From: Gilvimarinus xylanilyticus
GTDB taxonomy: Bacteria > Pseudomonadota > Gammaproteobacteria > Pseudomonadales > Cellvibrionaceae
Reading direction: 5' to 3'
Length of the DNA: 64,000 bases
Assembly (NCBI RefSeq): GCF_024195295.1
Contig: NZ_JAMFTH010000001.1
Location: 434,001 to 498,000, forward strand
Positions 51,781 through 59,691 of this stretch are shown here, one piece after another (position 1 is the stretch's first letter; the number at the start of each line of letters is the position of its first letter). Below the pieces are notes generated by a model that ran no database searches, was not told the DNA's origin, and saw only the letters and a list, made by a program, of their open reading frames with translations. The position numbers were made by a program, and so were the translations under genes.

Positions 51781-53958
51781 TTGAAATCGATACGCTTGCC
51801 CTTGGCAGCGGCTGTGCTGCTGTGTTCCCACCCTCAATTCTCGCTGGCGCAGAGTTCTGCTGATTCTGCCAGCGAGCACACTGGCCCACAGGAAGGCGCT
51901 ATTGAAGAAATGCTGGTTACCGGCAAATACAGTGTGGAAAAAACGTTAAGTACTGCCACGGGCTTGGGATTAACCTTGCAGGAAACGCCTCAGTCGGTGT
52001 CCATTTTGACGTTTGAGCGGATGCAGGATCAAAACATCACCACGATTCTCGAGGCGGTAAACAATGCCGTCAGCGTTAGCTCCGAAGAAGTGGACAATGT
52101 ACGGAACAATTTTTACTCGCGCGGTTTTCGCATCGACAGCTACCAGATTGATGGGGTGCCCACCTCCTGGAGTTTGGGGGGCGATTCGGGTGAGACGGTC
52201 GCCGACACCGCCATTTACGAGCGCATTGAATTTGTGCGCGGCGCCACCGGGCTGTTAACCGGGGTGGGCGACCCCTCGGCGTCTATTAACCTGGTGCGTA
52301 AGCACGCCGATAGCCGCGATTTGACCGGTTTTGTGGATTTTGCCGTGGGCAGCTGGGATAAGCGTCGCATCACCGCGGATGTCTCTAGCGGTTTAAACCA
52401 AAGCGGCAGTCTGCGTGGCCGGGTGGTAGCGCGAGCGCTAGAGGGCGAATCCCACGTCGATTACTACGAAGACGATAAAAACATTTTCTACGGAGTGTTG
52501 GAGTCAGATTTGACCGATAGCACCCTATTGCGTGTGGGTGCCAGCTACCAGCACAGCGACCCCAAAAGTACCGTCTGGGGTGCTCTGCCTACGTTTTTCT
52601 CGGACGGCAGCAAAACCGATTGGGACGTTTCCAAAACCACCGCAATGGACTGGAACCGCTGGGAAACCACCAACACCAACTATTTCGCCAGCCTGAGTCA
52701 TGTGTTTAACAACGGCTGGGAGTTAAATGCCAATTACAATAAGCTGTTTTACGAAAAAGCCACCAAGTTGCTGTACGTGTATGGCTCGCTGGATAAAGAA
52801 ACCGGTACGGGGTTGAATGCCCAGCGCTATCGCAGCGACGGCGAGTCCGAACAAGACAGTATTGATGTGCAGCTGAGGGGGGACTACCAGCTCTTTAATC
52901 AGGTTCACGATTTTGCCCTAGGTGCGCTTTACAGCGATCAGTCCGCCGATACCTTTACCCAGCTACCCCTGGGCGGTGATATGAGTGGCGGGTTTGACCG
53001 TGTGGACGTGGGTAACTTTTATGAGTGGGGCGGCTTGTACGAGCCCGAGTGGTCCGACGAGCGCACCCAATCCCAGGCCAGCGAAACCGAGCAGCGTGGC
53101 TACTATGGGGTAACCCGCCTTTCGGTTACCGATAAGCTCAAGTTTATTGTGGGTGGCCGAGTGGCTACCTGGTTGCGCACCGGCTTTGATTGGAGCGGCA
53201 CGGTAGATTACGGCAATAAAGACGAGTTTATCCCCTACGCCGGGGCGCTTTATGATGTCACCGACAATCACCGGGTATACGCCAGCTATACGGAAATTTT
53301 TAAACCGCAAAATAACCGCGATGCGAATGGCGAGTTTCTCGAGCCGTTAGTGGGGGAGAGTTCTGAGATTGGCTTAAAAAGCCGTTTCTTAGACGACCGC
53401 TTGCAGACCACCGTGGCGCTGTTTGATATTCGCCAGGACAACCTCGCCCAGGTGGATACCAACTTTGAGGGCACTCCGGAGCAGCAGACCGCTTATATTG
53501 CTGCCCAGGGCGCCGAGAGCACGGGTATTGAAATTGAAGTGGTGGGTCAGCCCGTTGATGGCTGGAACATCAGCGCCGGTTATACCCAGTACGATATTGA
53601 GGATGCCGATGGCAACGACCTAAATACGGATATGCCCACCAAGCAGTTTAAGCTGTTTACCTCGTATCAGTTTAGTGGCGCCTTGTCGGGTTTAATGATT
53701 GGCGGTGGCGCCAACTGGCAGAATGAAACCTATTCGCAGGGTGAAAACCCCGCGGGCGAAGACGACCGTTTTACCCAAGAGGCCTACACCCTGGTGAACG
53801 CCATGGCGCGGTATGACTTTACCGATGCCTTAAGCTTGCAGCTTAACGCCGCCAACCTGACCGATGAAAAGTACTACACCCAAGTGGGCCAGTTCAGTTC
53901 ATTCCGTTATGGCACCCCGCGTAACTACACCCTGGGGGTTAATTACCGCTTTGATTAA
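51781..53958 (+). CDS. TonB-dependent siderophore receptor
   Basis: The product has 725 residues from a TTG (51781), forced by the frame and supported by GGAG 7 bases upstream. Signal peptide (to about SLAQSS), then MLVTGKYSVEKTLSTATGLG, the siderophore-receptor hallmark LTLQETPQSVSILTFERMQD and FYSRGFRIDSYQIDGVP, then ASINLVRKHA and a barrel ending in GVNYRFD. This subtype (FhuE/FpvA-like) imports ferric hydroxamate or similar siderophores. The possible Fur box upstream would fit iron control. No siderophore synthesis genes are in the window. A hairpin terminator follows. Confidence 0.9.
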   Translation: MKSIRLPLAAAVLLCSHPQFSLAQSSADSASEHTGPQEGAIEEMLVTGKYSVEKTLSTATGLGLTLQETPQSVSILTFERMQDQNITTILEAVNNAVSVSSEEVDNVRNNFYSRGFRIDSYQIDGVPTSWSLGGDSGETVADTAIYERIEFVRGATGLLTGVGDPSASINLVRKHADSRDLTGFVDFAVGSWDKRRITADVSSGLNQSGSLRGRVVARALEGESHVDYYEDDKNIFYGVLESDLTDSTLLRVGASYQHSDPKSTVWGALPTFFSDGSKTDWDVSKTTAMDWNRWETTNTNYFASLSHVFNNGWELNANYNKLFYEKATKLLYVYGSLDKETGTGLNAQRYRSDGESEQDSIDVQLRGDYQLFNQVHDFALGALYSDQSADTFTQLPLGGDMSGGFDRVDVGNFYEWGGLYEPEWSDERTQSQASETEQRGYYGVTRLSVTDKLKFIVGGRVATWLRTGFDWSGTVDYGNKDEFIPYAGALYDVTDNHRVYASYTEIFKPQNNRDANGEFLEPLVGESSEIGLKSRFLDDRLQTTVALFDIRQDNLAQVDTNFEGTPEQQTAYIAAQGAESTGIEIEVVGQPVDGWNISAGYTQYDIEDADGNDLNTDMPTKQFKLFTSYQFSGALSGLMIGGGANWQNETYSQGENPAGEDDRFTQEAYTLVNAMARYDFTDALSLQLNAANLTDEKYYTQVGQFSSFRYGTPRNYTLGVNYRFD

Positions 53959-53981
53959 TGGGTAGCTCCTAAGCCAATACA

Positions 53982-54014
53982 AAGCCACGCACCTGCCCAG
54001 ATGCGTGGCTTTTT
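53982..54014 (+). terminator. Intrinsic terminator of the siderophore receptor gene
   Basis: AAGCCACGCA pairs with TGCGTGGCTT (54002-54011), followed by T residues. Confidence 0.9.
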
Positions 54015-54333
54015 GCGTTTTAGGGGCAAACAAAATTTGGGAGTGGGTGCCGATAAGAGTCGACCGAATGCGGTAAGGGCTTATTCAGAGGTTTCTTAGG
54101 CAGGCGGGGCTTTGAGCGTGTTACCACTCTTATTTATACGGCTATTCACATTGTCGGGTGTGTTTGTGTTGCCCGGCCAATAGAAGCGGCTATTATGGGG
54201 ACATGGCTCGCTCATGGCGCAGGGTTGTGGCACAATATTCAACGTCCATAAAGAGCTACCGCCAGGCACATACCTTGGTCGCCGGGACCTGAATTGCCAG
54301 AATAGAATAAAACGCCAGTTATCAGGAGGCGCT
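54015..54333. other. Intergenic region before the diguanylate cyclase
   Basis: About 320 bases without a recognisable gene. An in-frame extension of the cyclase to 54214 has no ribosome site. No clear promoter element was identified. Confidence 0.4.
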
Positions 54334-55602
54334 ATGCCCGATTCGTTTCAACGCAGCTCGTCTCGTCCGCGCTCATTGCTGAGCTCTATTTATACGCTGT
54401 TGTTACTGGGCGGATTGGTCACCGTATTGGCAGTGCTGGCCTATGATTTTTTGCCCGAGCGGCGTCTGGAGCTGGATTCACAGGCGTTTATCTACGCCGA
54501 TAACACCAACAGCGTAGAGTTTATTGACTATGAGGCGCGGCGCTGGCGCTGTATGGTCCACCAGTCCCAAGATGGCTCTTTCTGCGGCATGAATCTGCAC
54601 CTGGGCAGCGATGCCTATGAAGGCGTGGATTTAACTCAGTTTCATTCCATACGCCTGCGGTTGGAGTACCAGGGCGCCTCGCCGTGGCTGCGCTACTACT
54701 TTCGCAACCGCGAGCCAGGCTTTTCCACCCAGGCTGATATGCAGACCCATAAATTCCTGCAAACTCACATTTCCACCGAGTTTTTAAACCAAGAGCTGGT
54801 GATTGGGTTGGATGAGTTCTATGTCGCCGAGTGGTGGCTCGCGGCCTACCAAGTGCCGCGCGAATTGAGCCGCCCTGATTTTAGTCACGTTACCGCTTTT
54901 GGCATTGATTTGTCGTATCCGCTGGTTGAGGGCGAGCATATTGGTCAATTGCACAGTGTCGAGCTGTTGGGCGACTGGATCAGCAAAGAGCAGTGGTATG
55001 GCGGCATTATTGCCATTTGGCTGGTGGCCTTGGTGGTGGTGGGGGTAGGCGGGCTGCTTGTGCTGCGCCGCGATATCCTGCGCGAGCGCAAGCGCAGTCA
55101 GCGCTATCGGGAGTTGTCGCACCATGATCAGCTTACCGGATTGCTAAACCGTCACGGTATCACCCGGGCCATTGAGGCGCTTTTTACCCGGCCCGATACC
55201 GCGCTGACGTTATTGATGTTGGATATTGACCACTTTAAATCACTCAATGATCTTCATGGCCATCATGCGGGGGATCAGGTGCTGACGCAGTTGGGGCAGC
55301 TATTGCCGGGCCGTGTGCGCAGCAGTGACAGCGTGGGGCGCTGGGGCGGTGAAGAGTTTATTGTTTTGTTGCCCGGCACCGGGCAGCAAGGGGCGGTTGA
55401 ATTGGCGGATAAGTTACGCTCGCATATTGCGCAGCAAGCTTTTGCCGGATTGAAGCCGCAGGCCGTCACCGTGAGTATTGGAATTGCCGAGCGCGCACCG
55501 CACGAGAGCTACCACGAGCTTTTTAAACGTGCTGATACCGCCCTATACCGCGCTAAAGCCCAGGGGCGCAACCAGTGTGTGGCGGCTGATGCTATCGCTT
55601 AA
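54334..55602 (+). CDS. Membrane diguanylate cyclase with periplasmic beta-rich sensor
   Basis: The product has 422 residues from ATG 54334, directly behind a consensus AGGAGG. One membrane helix (about 14-36) and a second (about 222-245) enclose a periplasmic domain of about 180 residues with alternating short strands (LDSQAFIYADN, SIRLRLEYQG, LRYYFRN, AFGIDLSY), which looks like a carbohydrate-binding-type beta-sandwich. The cytosolic GGDEF domain has HHDQLTGLLNRHG and an intact GGEEF active loop (338-342), with an RSSD inhibitory site (329-332) five residues before it. It should make c-di-GMP with product inhibition. The ligand of the sensor is unknown; a sugar signal is a guess from fold resemblance. 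Confidence 0.85.
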   Translation: MPDSFQRSSSRPRSLLSSIYTLLLLGGLVTVLAVLAYDFLPERRLELDSQAFIYADNTNSVEFIDYEARRWRCMVHQSQDGSFCGMNLHLGSDAYEGVDLTQFHSIRLRLEYQGASPWLRYYFRNREPGFSTQADMQTHKFLQTHISTEFLNQELVIGLDEFYVAEWWLAAYQVPRELSRPDFSHVTAFGIDLSYPLVEGEHIGQLHSVELLGDWISKEQWYGGIIAIWLVALVVVGVGGLLVLRRDILRERKRSQRYRELSHHDQLTGLLNRHGITRAIEALFTRPDTALTLLMLDIDHFKSLNDLHGHHAGDQVLTQLGQLLPGRVRSSDSVGRWGGEEFIVLLPGTGQQGAVELADKLRSHIAQQAFAGLKPQAVTVSIGIAERAPHESYHELFKRADTALYRAKAQGRNQCVAADAIA

Positions 55603-55819
55603 ACGCACCTGCTGTTGCGGTTGATGTCGGTTGGGGCAGTGGGGCGCCTCGGTGTTTCCGTATTAGAGAATCAACTCTTTAATCAAATGGTCTTTGTGAC
55701 CAATACTTGGTGTTGTTTTCTGCGTTTTGCGCGACGGGTGCGCCGCTTTCCTTATGGCTAGGGCTAGTGGCGAGGTGACTCATGTGCGTGTTATACCGAG
55801 GTAAATGTGAGGAGTTGAT

Positions 55820-56407
55820 ATGAGCCATAAAGATAAAATGCTAACTCAGGAATACTACATTAGCTGGGATGATGAGTTGGTGGCGGAGCGCGAGCGCGCC
55901 AAAGATGCCCTGTTTGAGTTTAATGCGATTCGGCCCTCCAAGCGGGATGAGCGCAACAAGCTGTTGTGCCAACTGCTGGGCTCGGTAGGGGAAAACCCCT
56001 GGGTGGAGTCGCCTTTTAATTGCGATTTTGGCTACAACATTTCCGTGGGCGATAATTTTTACGCGAATACCAACTGTACCATTTTGGACTGTGCCCCCGT
56101 ATCGTTTGGCGACAATGTGTTAATCGGGCCCAACGTCAGTTTTTATACTCCCAATCATGCATTCGACGCCCAGGAGCGAGCGGCGGGTTATGAGCGCTCA
56201 CTGCCCATACGTGTCGGTGACAACGTCTGGATTAGCGGCTCGGTCACGGTGGTGCCAGGCGTCACCATCGGCAGCAATTGCATTATTGGCGCCGGCAGTG
56301 TGATCACCCGGGATATTCCCTCCAACGTCGTGGCCGCCGGTGTGCCCTGCAAAGTCATACGTCCGATTACCGACCAAGATAAGCTGGGGCTCAAGCTCGA
56401 TTTATAA
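55820..56407 (+). CDS. maa: Maltose/galactoside O-acetyltransferase family
   Basis: The protein has 195 residues. It has an N-terminal Mac domain (ELVAERERAKDALFEFNAIR) and a left-handed beta-helix of hexapeptide repeats (ISVGDNFYANTNCTILDCAP, IGPNVSFYTPNHAFD, IGSNCIIGAGSVITRDIP). The catalytic histidine is in PNHAFD. Such enzymes acetylate the 6-OH of maltose, galactosides or other sugars using acetyl-CoA in the cytosol. A GGAG site precedes the ATG. It is placed just before a secreted GH43, but no operon is evident because the spacer is AT-rich and promoter-like. Confidence 0.87.
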   Translation: MSHKDKMLTQEYYISWDDELVAERERAKDALFEFNAIRPSKRDERNKLLCQLLGSVGENPWVESPFNCDFGYNISVGDNFYANTNCTILDCAPVSFGDNVLIGPNVSFYTPNHAFDAQERAAGYERSLPIRVGDNVWISGSVTVVPGVTIGSNCIIGAGSVITRDIPSNVVAAGVPCKVIRPITDQDKLGLKLDL

Positions 56408-56464
56408 GCTTGGGCGTGGAAAAACGGCCCTCGGATCCCTGGCACTGGTTGGTGCTGGCTTTTG

Positions 56465-56517
56465 TTGCTCTATTTGTATTATTATATTTTATAAGTAGTC
56501 GTTATTTATAAAAATAG
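56465..56517 (+). promoter_or_regulatory. AT-rich promoter region before GH43
   Basis: About 50 bases of very high A+T content with several TATAAT-like words (TATATTTTATAAG) between the acetyltransferase and the GH43 gene. A precise -35/-10 pair cannot be fixed by eye. Confidence 0.4.
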
Positions 56518-56534
56518 TCATTGGGAGAACAACA

Positions 56535-57935
56535 ATGCCAAGCTCACTGAAACGCACCCTGGGTGCCAGCCTGATAGGCTTGCTGGGGGCTACCAGCGCC
56601 CTGGCCGATAACCCCGCTATCACCGAGCGCTTTAGCGCAGACCCCGCCGCCATTGTGCACGACGGCAAGGTTTATTTGTACGTAGGCCATGACGAGGCGG
56701 CCACCGATGGCGATTTCTTTGTTCTGCGCGAGTGGAATATCTACTCATCCACCGATCTGGAAAACTGGACCTTAGAAGGCGAAGTGCCGCGCACTATTTT
56801 CGAGTGGGCCGAGGCGGATTCAGCCTGGGCGTCTCAGGCGGTGGAGCATGACGGCAAATTCTACTGGTACACCACCGTGCGCGGGGTAGACCCGGAAGAC
56901 GAGCTGGGTGGCTACACCCTGGGGGTCGCGGTATCGGACGACCCGGTCACCGGCTGGAAGGACGCTTTGGGTAAGCCCATGCTCAACCCCAACGAAACCG
57001 ATCCCGCACCGCATATGATTGAGCACAGCCACAGCTGGGACGACATCGACCCCTCGGTGTTTATCGATGATGACGGCGAAGCTTATTTGTACTGGGGTAA
57101 CTCGCATTTGTACTACGCCAAGCTCGCCGACAATATGATCGAGTTTGATGGCGAGATTCATAAGGTAGACATCCAGAACATGCCCGGCACCTTTACCGAG
57201 GCGCCCTGGGTGCACGAGAAAAACGGCACCTATTACCTAACCTTCGCCATGAACTACCCCGAAGAGCTGGCCTATGCCACCAGCGACAGTCCCACCGGCC
57301 CCTGGGAGTTTCAGGCGGTGATTATGGACACCCTGGAAGACAGCGGCACCAGCCACCAGGCAATTTTAGAGTTTGAAGGCGATGATTACTTTATTTATCA
57401 CACCGCTGCACTGCCCACTGGCGGTAACTTCCGTCGCTCGGTATCCATCGAGCACTTAAATTACAACCCAGACGGCAGCATTCAAAAAATTACCCCCACG
57501 GCTTCGGGTATTACCCACGCCGCCCAGGCGCTGCAAAGCGTGGCGGATACGGACGAATACATGCGCTACGACGACGATGCCTCGGTGGCAATGGATGAGC
57601 TGAACGCCGACGATCGCTGGAACTTCCAATGGCATTTGGCAGCGCTGGTAGAAGGCGACAACACGGTTTCCTTCCAGCCGGAAACCCGCATGGGCTACTA
57701 CCTGAGCAACCGGGACGGTGAGTTGAGCATCCAGCGTCACGATGGCACCGATGCCTTCGCCCGCAGCGCGACCTTCACGCAAGTGGACGGTTTGGCCGGG
57801 CACGGCAGCTCTTACCGTTTGCTGGATGACAGCTCGGTATACCTGATGACCGATGGCGACAGCCTGACCCTGGGCAAGCCCGGCACCAACGCCGAGCGCA
57901 AGGCAGCGAGCTTTATGGCGATGCCGGTGGAGTAA
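56535..57935 (+). CDS. Glycoside hydrolase family 43 with AbfB-like C-terminal domain
   Basis: The protein has 466 residues with a signal peptide (to about SALA, residue 24). The N-terminal five-bladed propeller shows the three GH43 acids: Asp36 (FSADPAA), Asp172 (DDIDPSVF) and Glu222 (FTEAPWV). Such enzymes act on arabinoxylan or arabinan as beta-xylosidase or alpha-arabinofuranosidase. From about residue 330, SVAMDELNADDRWNFQWHLA and TVSFQPETRMGYYLSNRDGE resemble the AbfB (CBM42) beta-trefoil, which binds arabinofuranose side chains. GGGAG lies upstream of the ATG. The gene is unrelated by position to alginate use and fits hemicellulose degradation. The dispersed repeat begins after the stop. 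Confidence 0.87.
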   Translation: MPSSLKRTLGASLIGLLGATSALADNPAITERFSADPAAIVHDGKVYLYVGHDEAATDGDFFVLREWNIYSSTDLENWTLEGEVPRTIFEWAEADSAWASQAVEHDGKFYWYTTVRGVDPEDELGGYTLGVAVSDDPVTGWKDALGKPMLNPNETDPAPHMIEHSHSWDDIDPSVFIDDDGEAYLYWGNSHLYYAKLADNMIEFDGEIHKVDIQNMPGTFTEAPWVHEKNGTYYLTFAMNYPEELAYATSDSPTGPWEFQAVIMDTLEDSGTSHQAILEFEGDDYFIYHTAALPTGGNFRRSVSIEHLNYNPDGSIQKITPTASGITHAAQALQSVADTDEYMRYDDDASVAMDELNADDRWNFQWHLAALVEGDNTVSFQPETRMGYYLSNRDGELSIQRHDGTDAFARSATFTQVDGLAGHGSSYRLLDDSSVYLMTDGDSLTLGKPGTNAERKAASFMAMPVE

Positions 57936-57948
57936 ATTGAACAGTCTG

Positions 57949-58073
57949 ACGTCGGAGGTCCGATGTCAGACGCTTTTTTGTTGTGTGTCCCCATTTGTGA
58001 CTCCTTTCGAGAAGCCATACAACAAAGCGCAATTGTTGTTCAGCGTCTGACGTCAGACATCCGACTTCAGACG
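57949..58073. repeat. Dispersed intergenic repeat, copy 2
   Basis: ACGTCGGAGGTC (57949-57960) and CCGACTTCAGACG (58061-58073) in the same order as at 5075-5143, here 100 rather than 44 bases apart. Neighbouring GTCTGACGTCAGAC forms a perfect palindrome near 58044-58057. Confidence 0.6.
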
Positions 58074-58112
58074 CTCCCCCCCACCAATAGATGAAATTTT
58101 TTCTCAATAGCC

Positions 58113-58118
58113 TATAAT
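58113..58118 (+). promoter_or_regulatory. Likely -10 box of mdh
   Basis: A perfect TATAAT; no good -35 box at 17 bases. It leaves a leader of about 170 nt before mdh with a GC-rich stem (GGCGGGCAGCGG...CCGCGGCCACC) close to the ribosome site. Confidence 0.5.
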
Positions 58119-58298
58119 ACCCGCCCGTCGCCGTGCTGCGGATTTATCCCGCATGCTCAGCCTGAGCCGATACCGGAGCCAACCGTGTTCTGGGAAGTGG
58201 GGTTCAGGCGGGTCTGTCAATTCACAGTAGCGGTTCTAACCTAATAACAGGCGGGCAGCGGCCATCCCGCGGCCACCTGCAAACTACGGAGATCTATC

Positions 58299-59279
58299 GT
58301 GAAAGCACCCGTTCGAGTTACCGTCACCGGCGCCGCTGGTCAAATCAGCTACTCACTTCTGTTCCGCATCGCCTCTGGCGCCATGCTGGGTGAAGACCAG
58401 CCCGTGATTCTGCAACTGCTGGAAATTACGCCCGCTCTGGAAGCGCTTAAAGGCGTAGCCATGGAGCTGGACGACTGCGCTTTCCCGCTGCTGGCCGGTA
58501 TGGTTTGCACCGATGACCCCAATGTGGCTTTTAAAGACACCGATTACGCTCTGCTGGTAGGCGCGCGTCCTCGCGGCCCGGGCATGGAGCGTAAAGATCT
58601 GCTGTCGGCCAACGCTGAAATTTTCTCCGTACAGGGTAAAGCGATTAACGATCACGCCTCGCGCGACGTTAAAGTGCTGGTCGTGGGCAACCCCGCCAAC
58701 ACCAACGCCCTGATTGCCCAGCGCAACGCGCCGGACATTAACCCCCGTCAGTTCACCGCGATGATGCGTCTGGACCACAACCGCGCCCTGACTCAGCTGG
58801 CTCAGAAAGCGGGCAAAACCATCTCTGACATCAAAAATCTGGTGGTGTGGGGCAACCACTCGGCCACTCAGTACCCGGACATCCACAACGCCACCGTTGA
58901 CGGTGCCGATGCCATGGGTCTGGTTGATCAGGCTTGGTACGAAAACGACTTTATCCCCACCGTTCAGCAGCGTGGCGCCGCGATTATTAAAGCGCGCGGT
59001 GCGTCTTCTGCCGCTTCTGCCGCTAATGCCGCCATTGACCATATGCGCGACTGGGCCCTGGGCAGTGCCGAAGGCGATTGGGTGAGCATGGGTATCTACA
59101 GCGATGGCAGCTATGGCATCGAAGAAGGCCTGATTTACTCTTTCCCTTGCGTATGCAAAAACGGCGACTGGGAAATTGTGCAGGGCGTAGAGACCAACGA
59201 TTTCTCTAAAGAGCGCATGAAAGCCACCGAGAAAGAACTGGCCGAAGAGCGCGATGCGGTTGCACACCTGCTGCCGTAA
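58299..59279 (+). CDS. mdh: Malate dehydrogenase, MDH type 2
   Basis: The protein has 326 residues. It interconverts malate and oxaloacetate with NAD in the TCA cycle. The N-terminal [20 protein letters not shown] is the Rossmann motif of the cytosolic-like MDH group; [20 protein letters not shown] holds the substrate-binding mobile loop, MRLDHNRA the catalytic Asp and [12 protein letters not shown] the catalytic His. The length equals that of other proteobacterial members of this type, distinct from the 312-residue E. coli Mdh. GGAG precedes the start codon. A strong terminator follows. Confidence 0.94.
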   Translation: MKAPVRVTVTGAAGQISYSLLFRIASGAMLGEDQPVILQLLEITPALEALKGVAMELDDCAFPLLAGMVCTDDPNVAFKDTDYALLVGARPRGPGMERKDLLSANAEIFSVQGKAINDHASRDVKVLVVGNPANTNALIAQRNAPDINPRQFTAMMRLDHNRALTQLAQKAGKTISDIKNLVVWGNHSATQYPDIHNATVDGADAMGLVDQAWYENDFIPTVQQRGAAIIKARGASSAASAANAAIDHMRDWALGSAEGDWVSMGIYSDGSYGIEEGLIYSFPCVCKNGDWEIVQGVETNDFSKERMKATEKELAEERDAVAHLLP

Positions 59280-59319
59280 TGGATTGCTCCCGTGGCTTGA
59301 GATAAAGCCTGGAAAAAAG

Positions 59320-59344
59320 CCCGCGTTTTTACGCGGGTTTTTTT
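59320..59344 (+). terminator. Intrinsic terminator of mdh
   Basis: CCCGCGT and ACGCGGG (59331-59337) form the stem; seven T follow. Confidence 0.93.
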
Positions 59345-59379
59345 ATGGTCATACGATTTACCCTTAATACCCGGCTCTT

Positions 59380-59385
59380 TATAAT
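59380..59385 (+). promoter_or_regulatory. Possible -10 box upstream of the MITE
   Basis: A TATAAT stands 20 bases before the inserted element. It may be the original promoter of the BNR_4-GH105 gene, now separated from it by the insertion. Confidence 0.4.
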
Positions 59386-59404
59386 TAGTATTATAAAAAT
59401 TTTA

Positions 59405-59669
59405 GGGCACCTCTATTAATCCAGAATTGTCTCTGCGCGAGCCCAAAACGTTCACTCCGCACGGCGCTCTTCGCCGCTAATGGCCGTAGCCCTTAGCAAG
59501 AAGAGCAACACAGCGGATGGGCGTTTTGGCCGCGCCCTTCGGGGCTTTCAGGGCTTCCCGATCTCTGTGTTGGCTTTACTCGGCGGGCAACCAGCCCGAC
59601 GTCGCAAAGCCGCCTTGATCTCGGAAAGCCCTGAAAGCCAGAGGCAACTCTGGATTAATAGAGGTGCCC
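59405..59669. mobile_element. MITE, 265 bp, with 25-bp terminal inverted repeats and TTA target duplication
   Basis: The ends (59405-59429 and 59645-59669) are inverted repeats matching at 24 of 25 positions, starting GGGCACCTCTATTAAT. They are flanked by TTA on both sides (59402-59404 and 59670-59672), as expected for a 3-bp target duplication of the IS5 superfamily type. Internal subterminal repeats (GGCTTTCAGGGCTT with its complement; CCAAAACG with CGTTTTGG) also pair. No transposase is encoded, so it would move only in trans. Confidence 0.85.
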
Positions 59670-59691
59670 TTATATATAAAAAGGCGGAGCA

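Noticed and set aside
58353-59267. Long minus-strand frame opposite mdh
   Set aside because: It mirrors a strongly conserved gene and has no features of its own.
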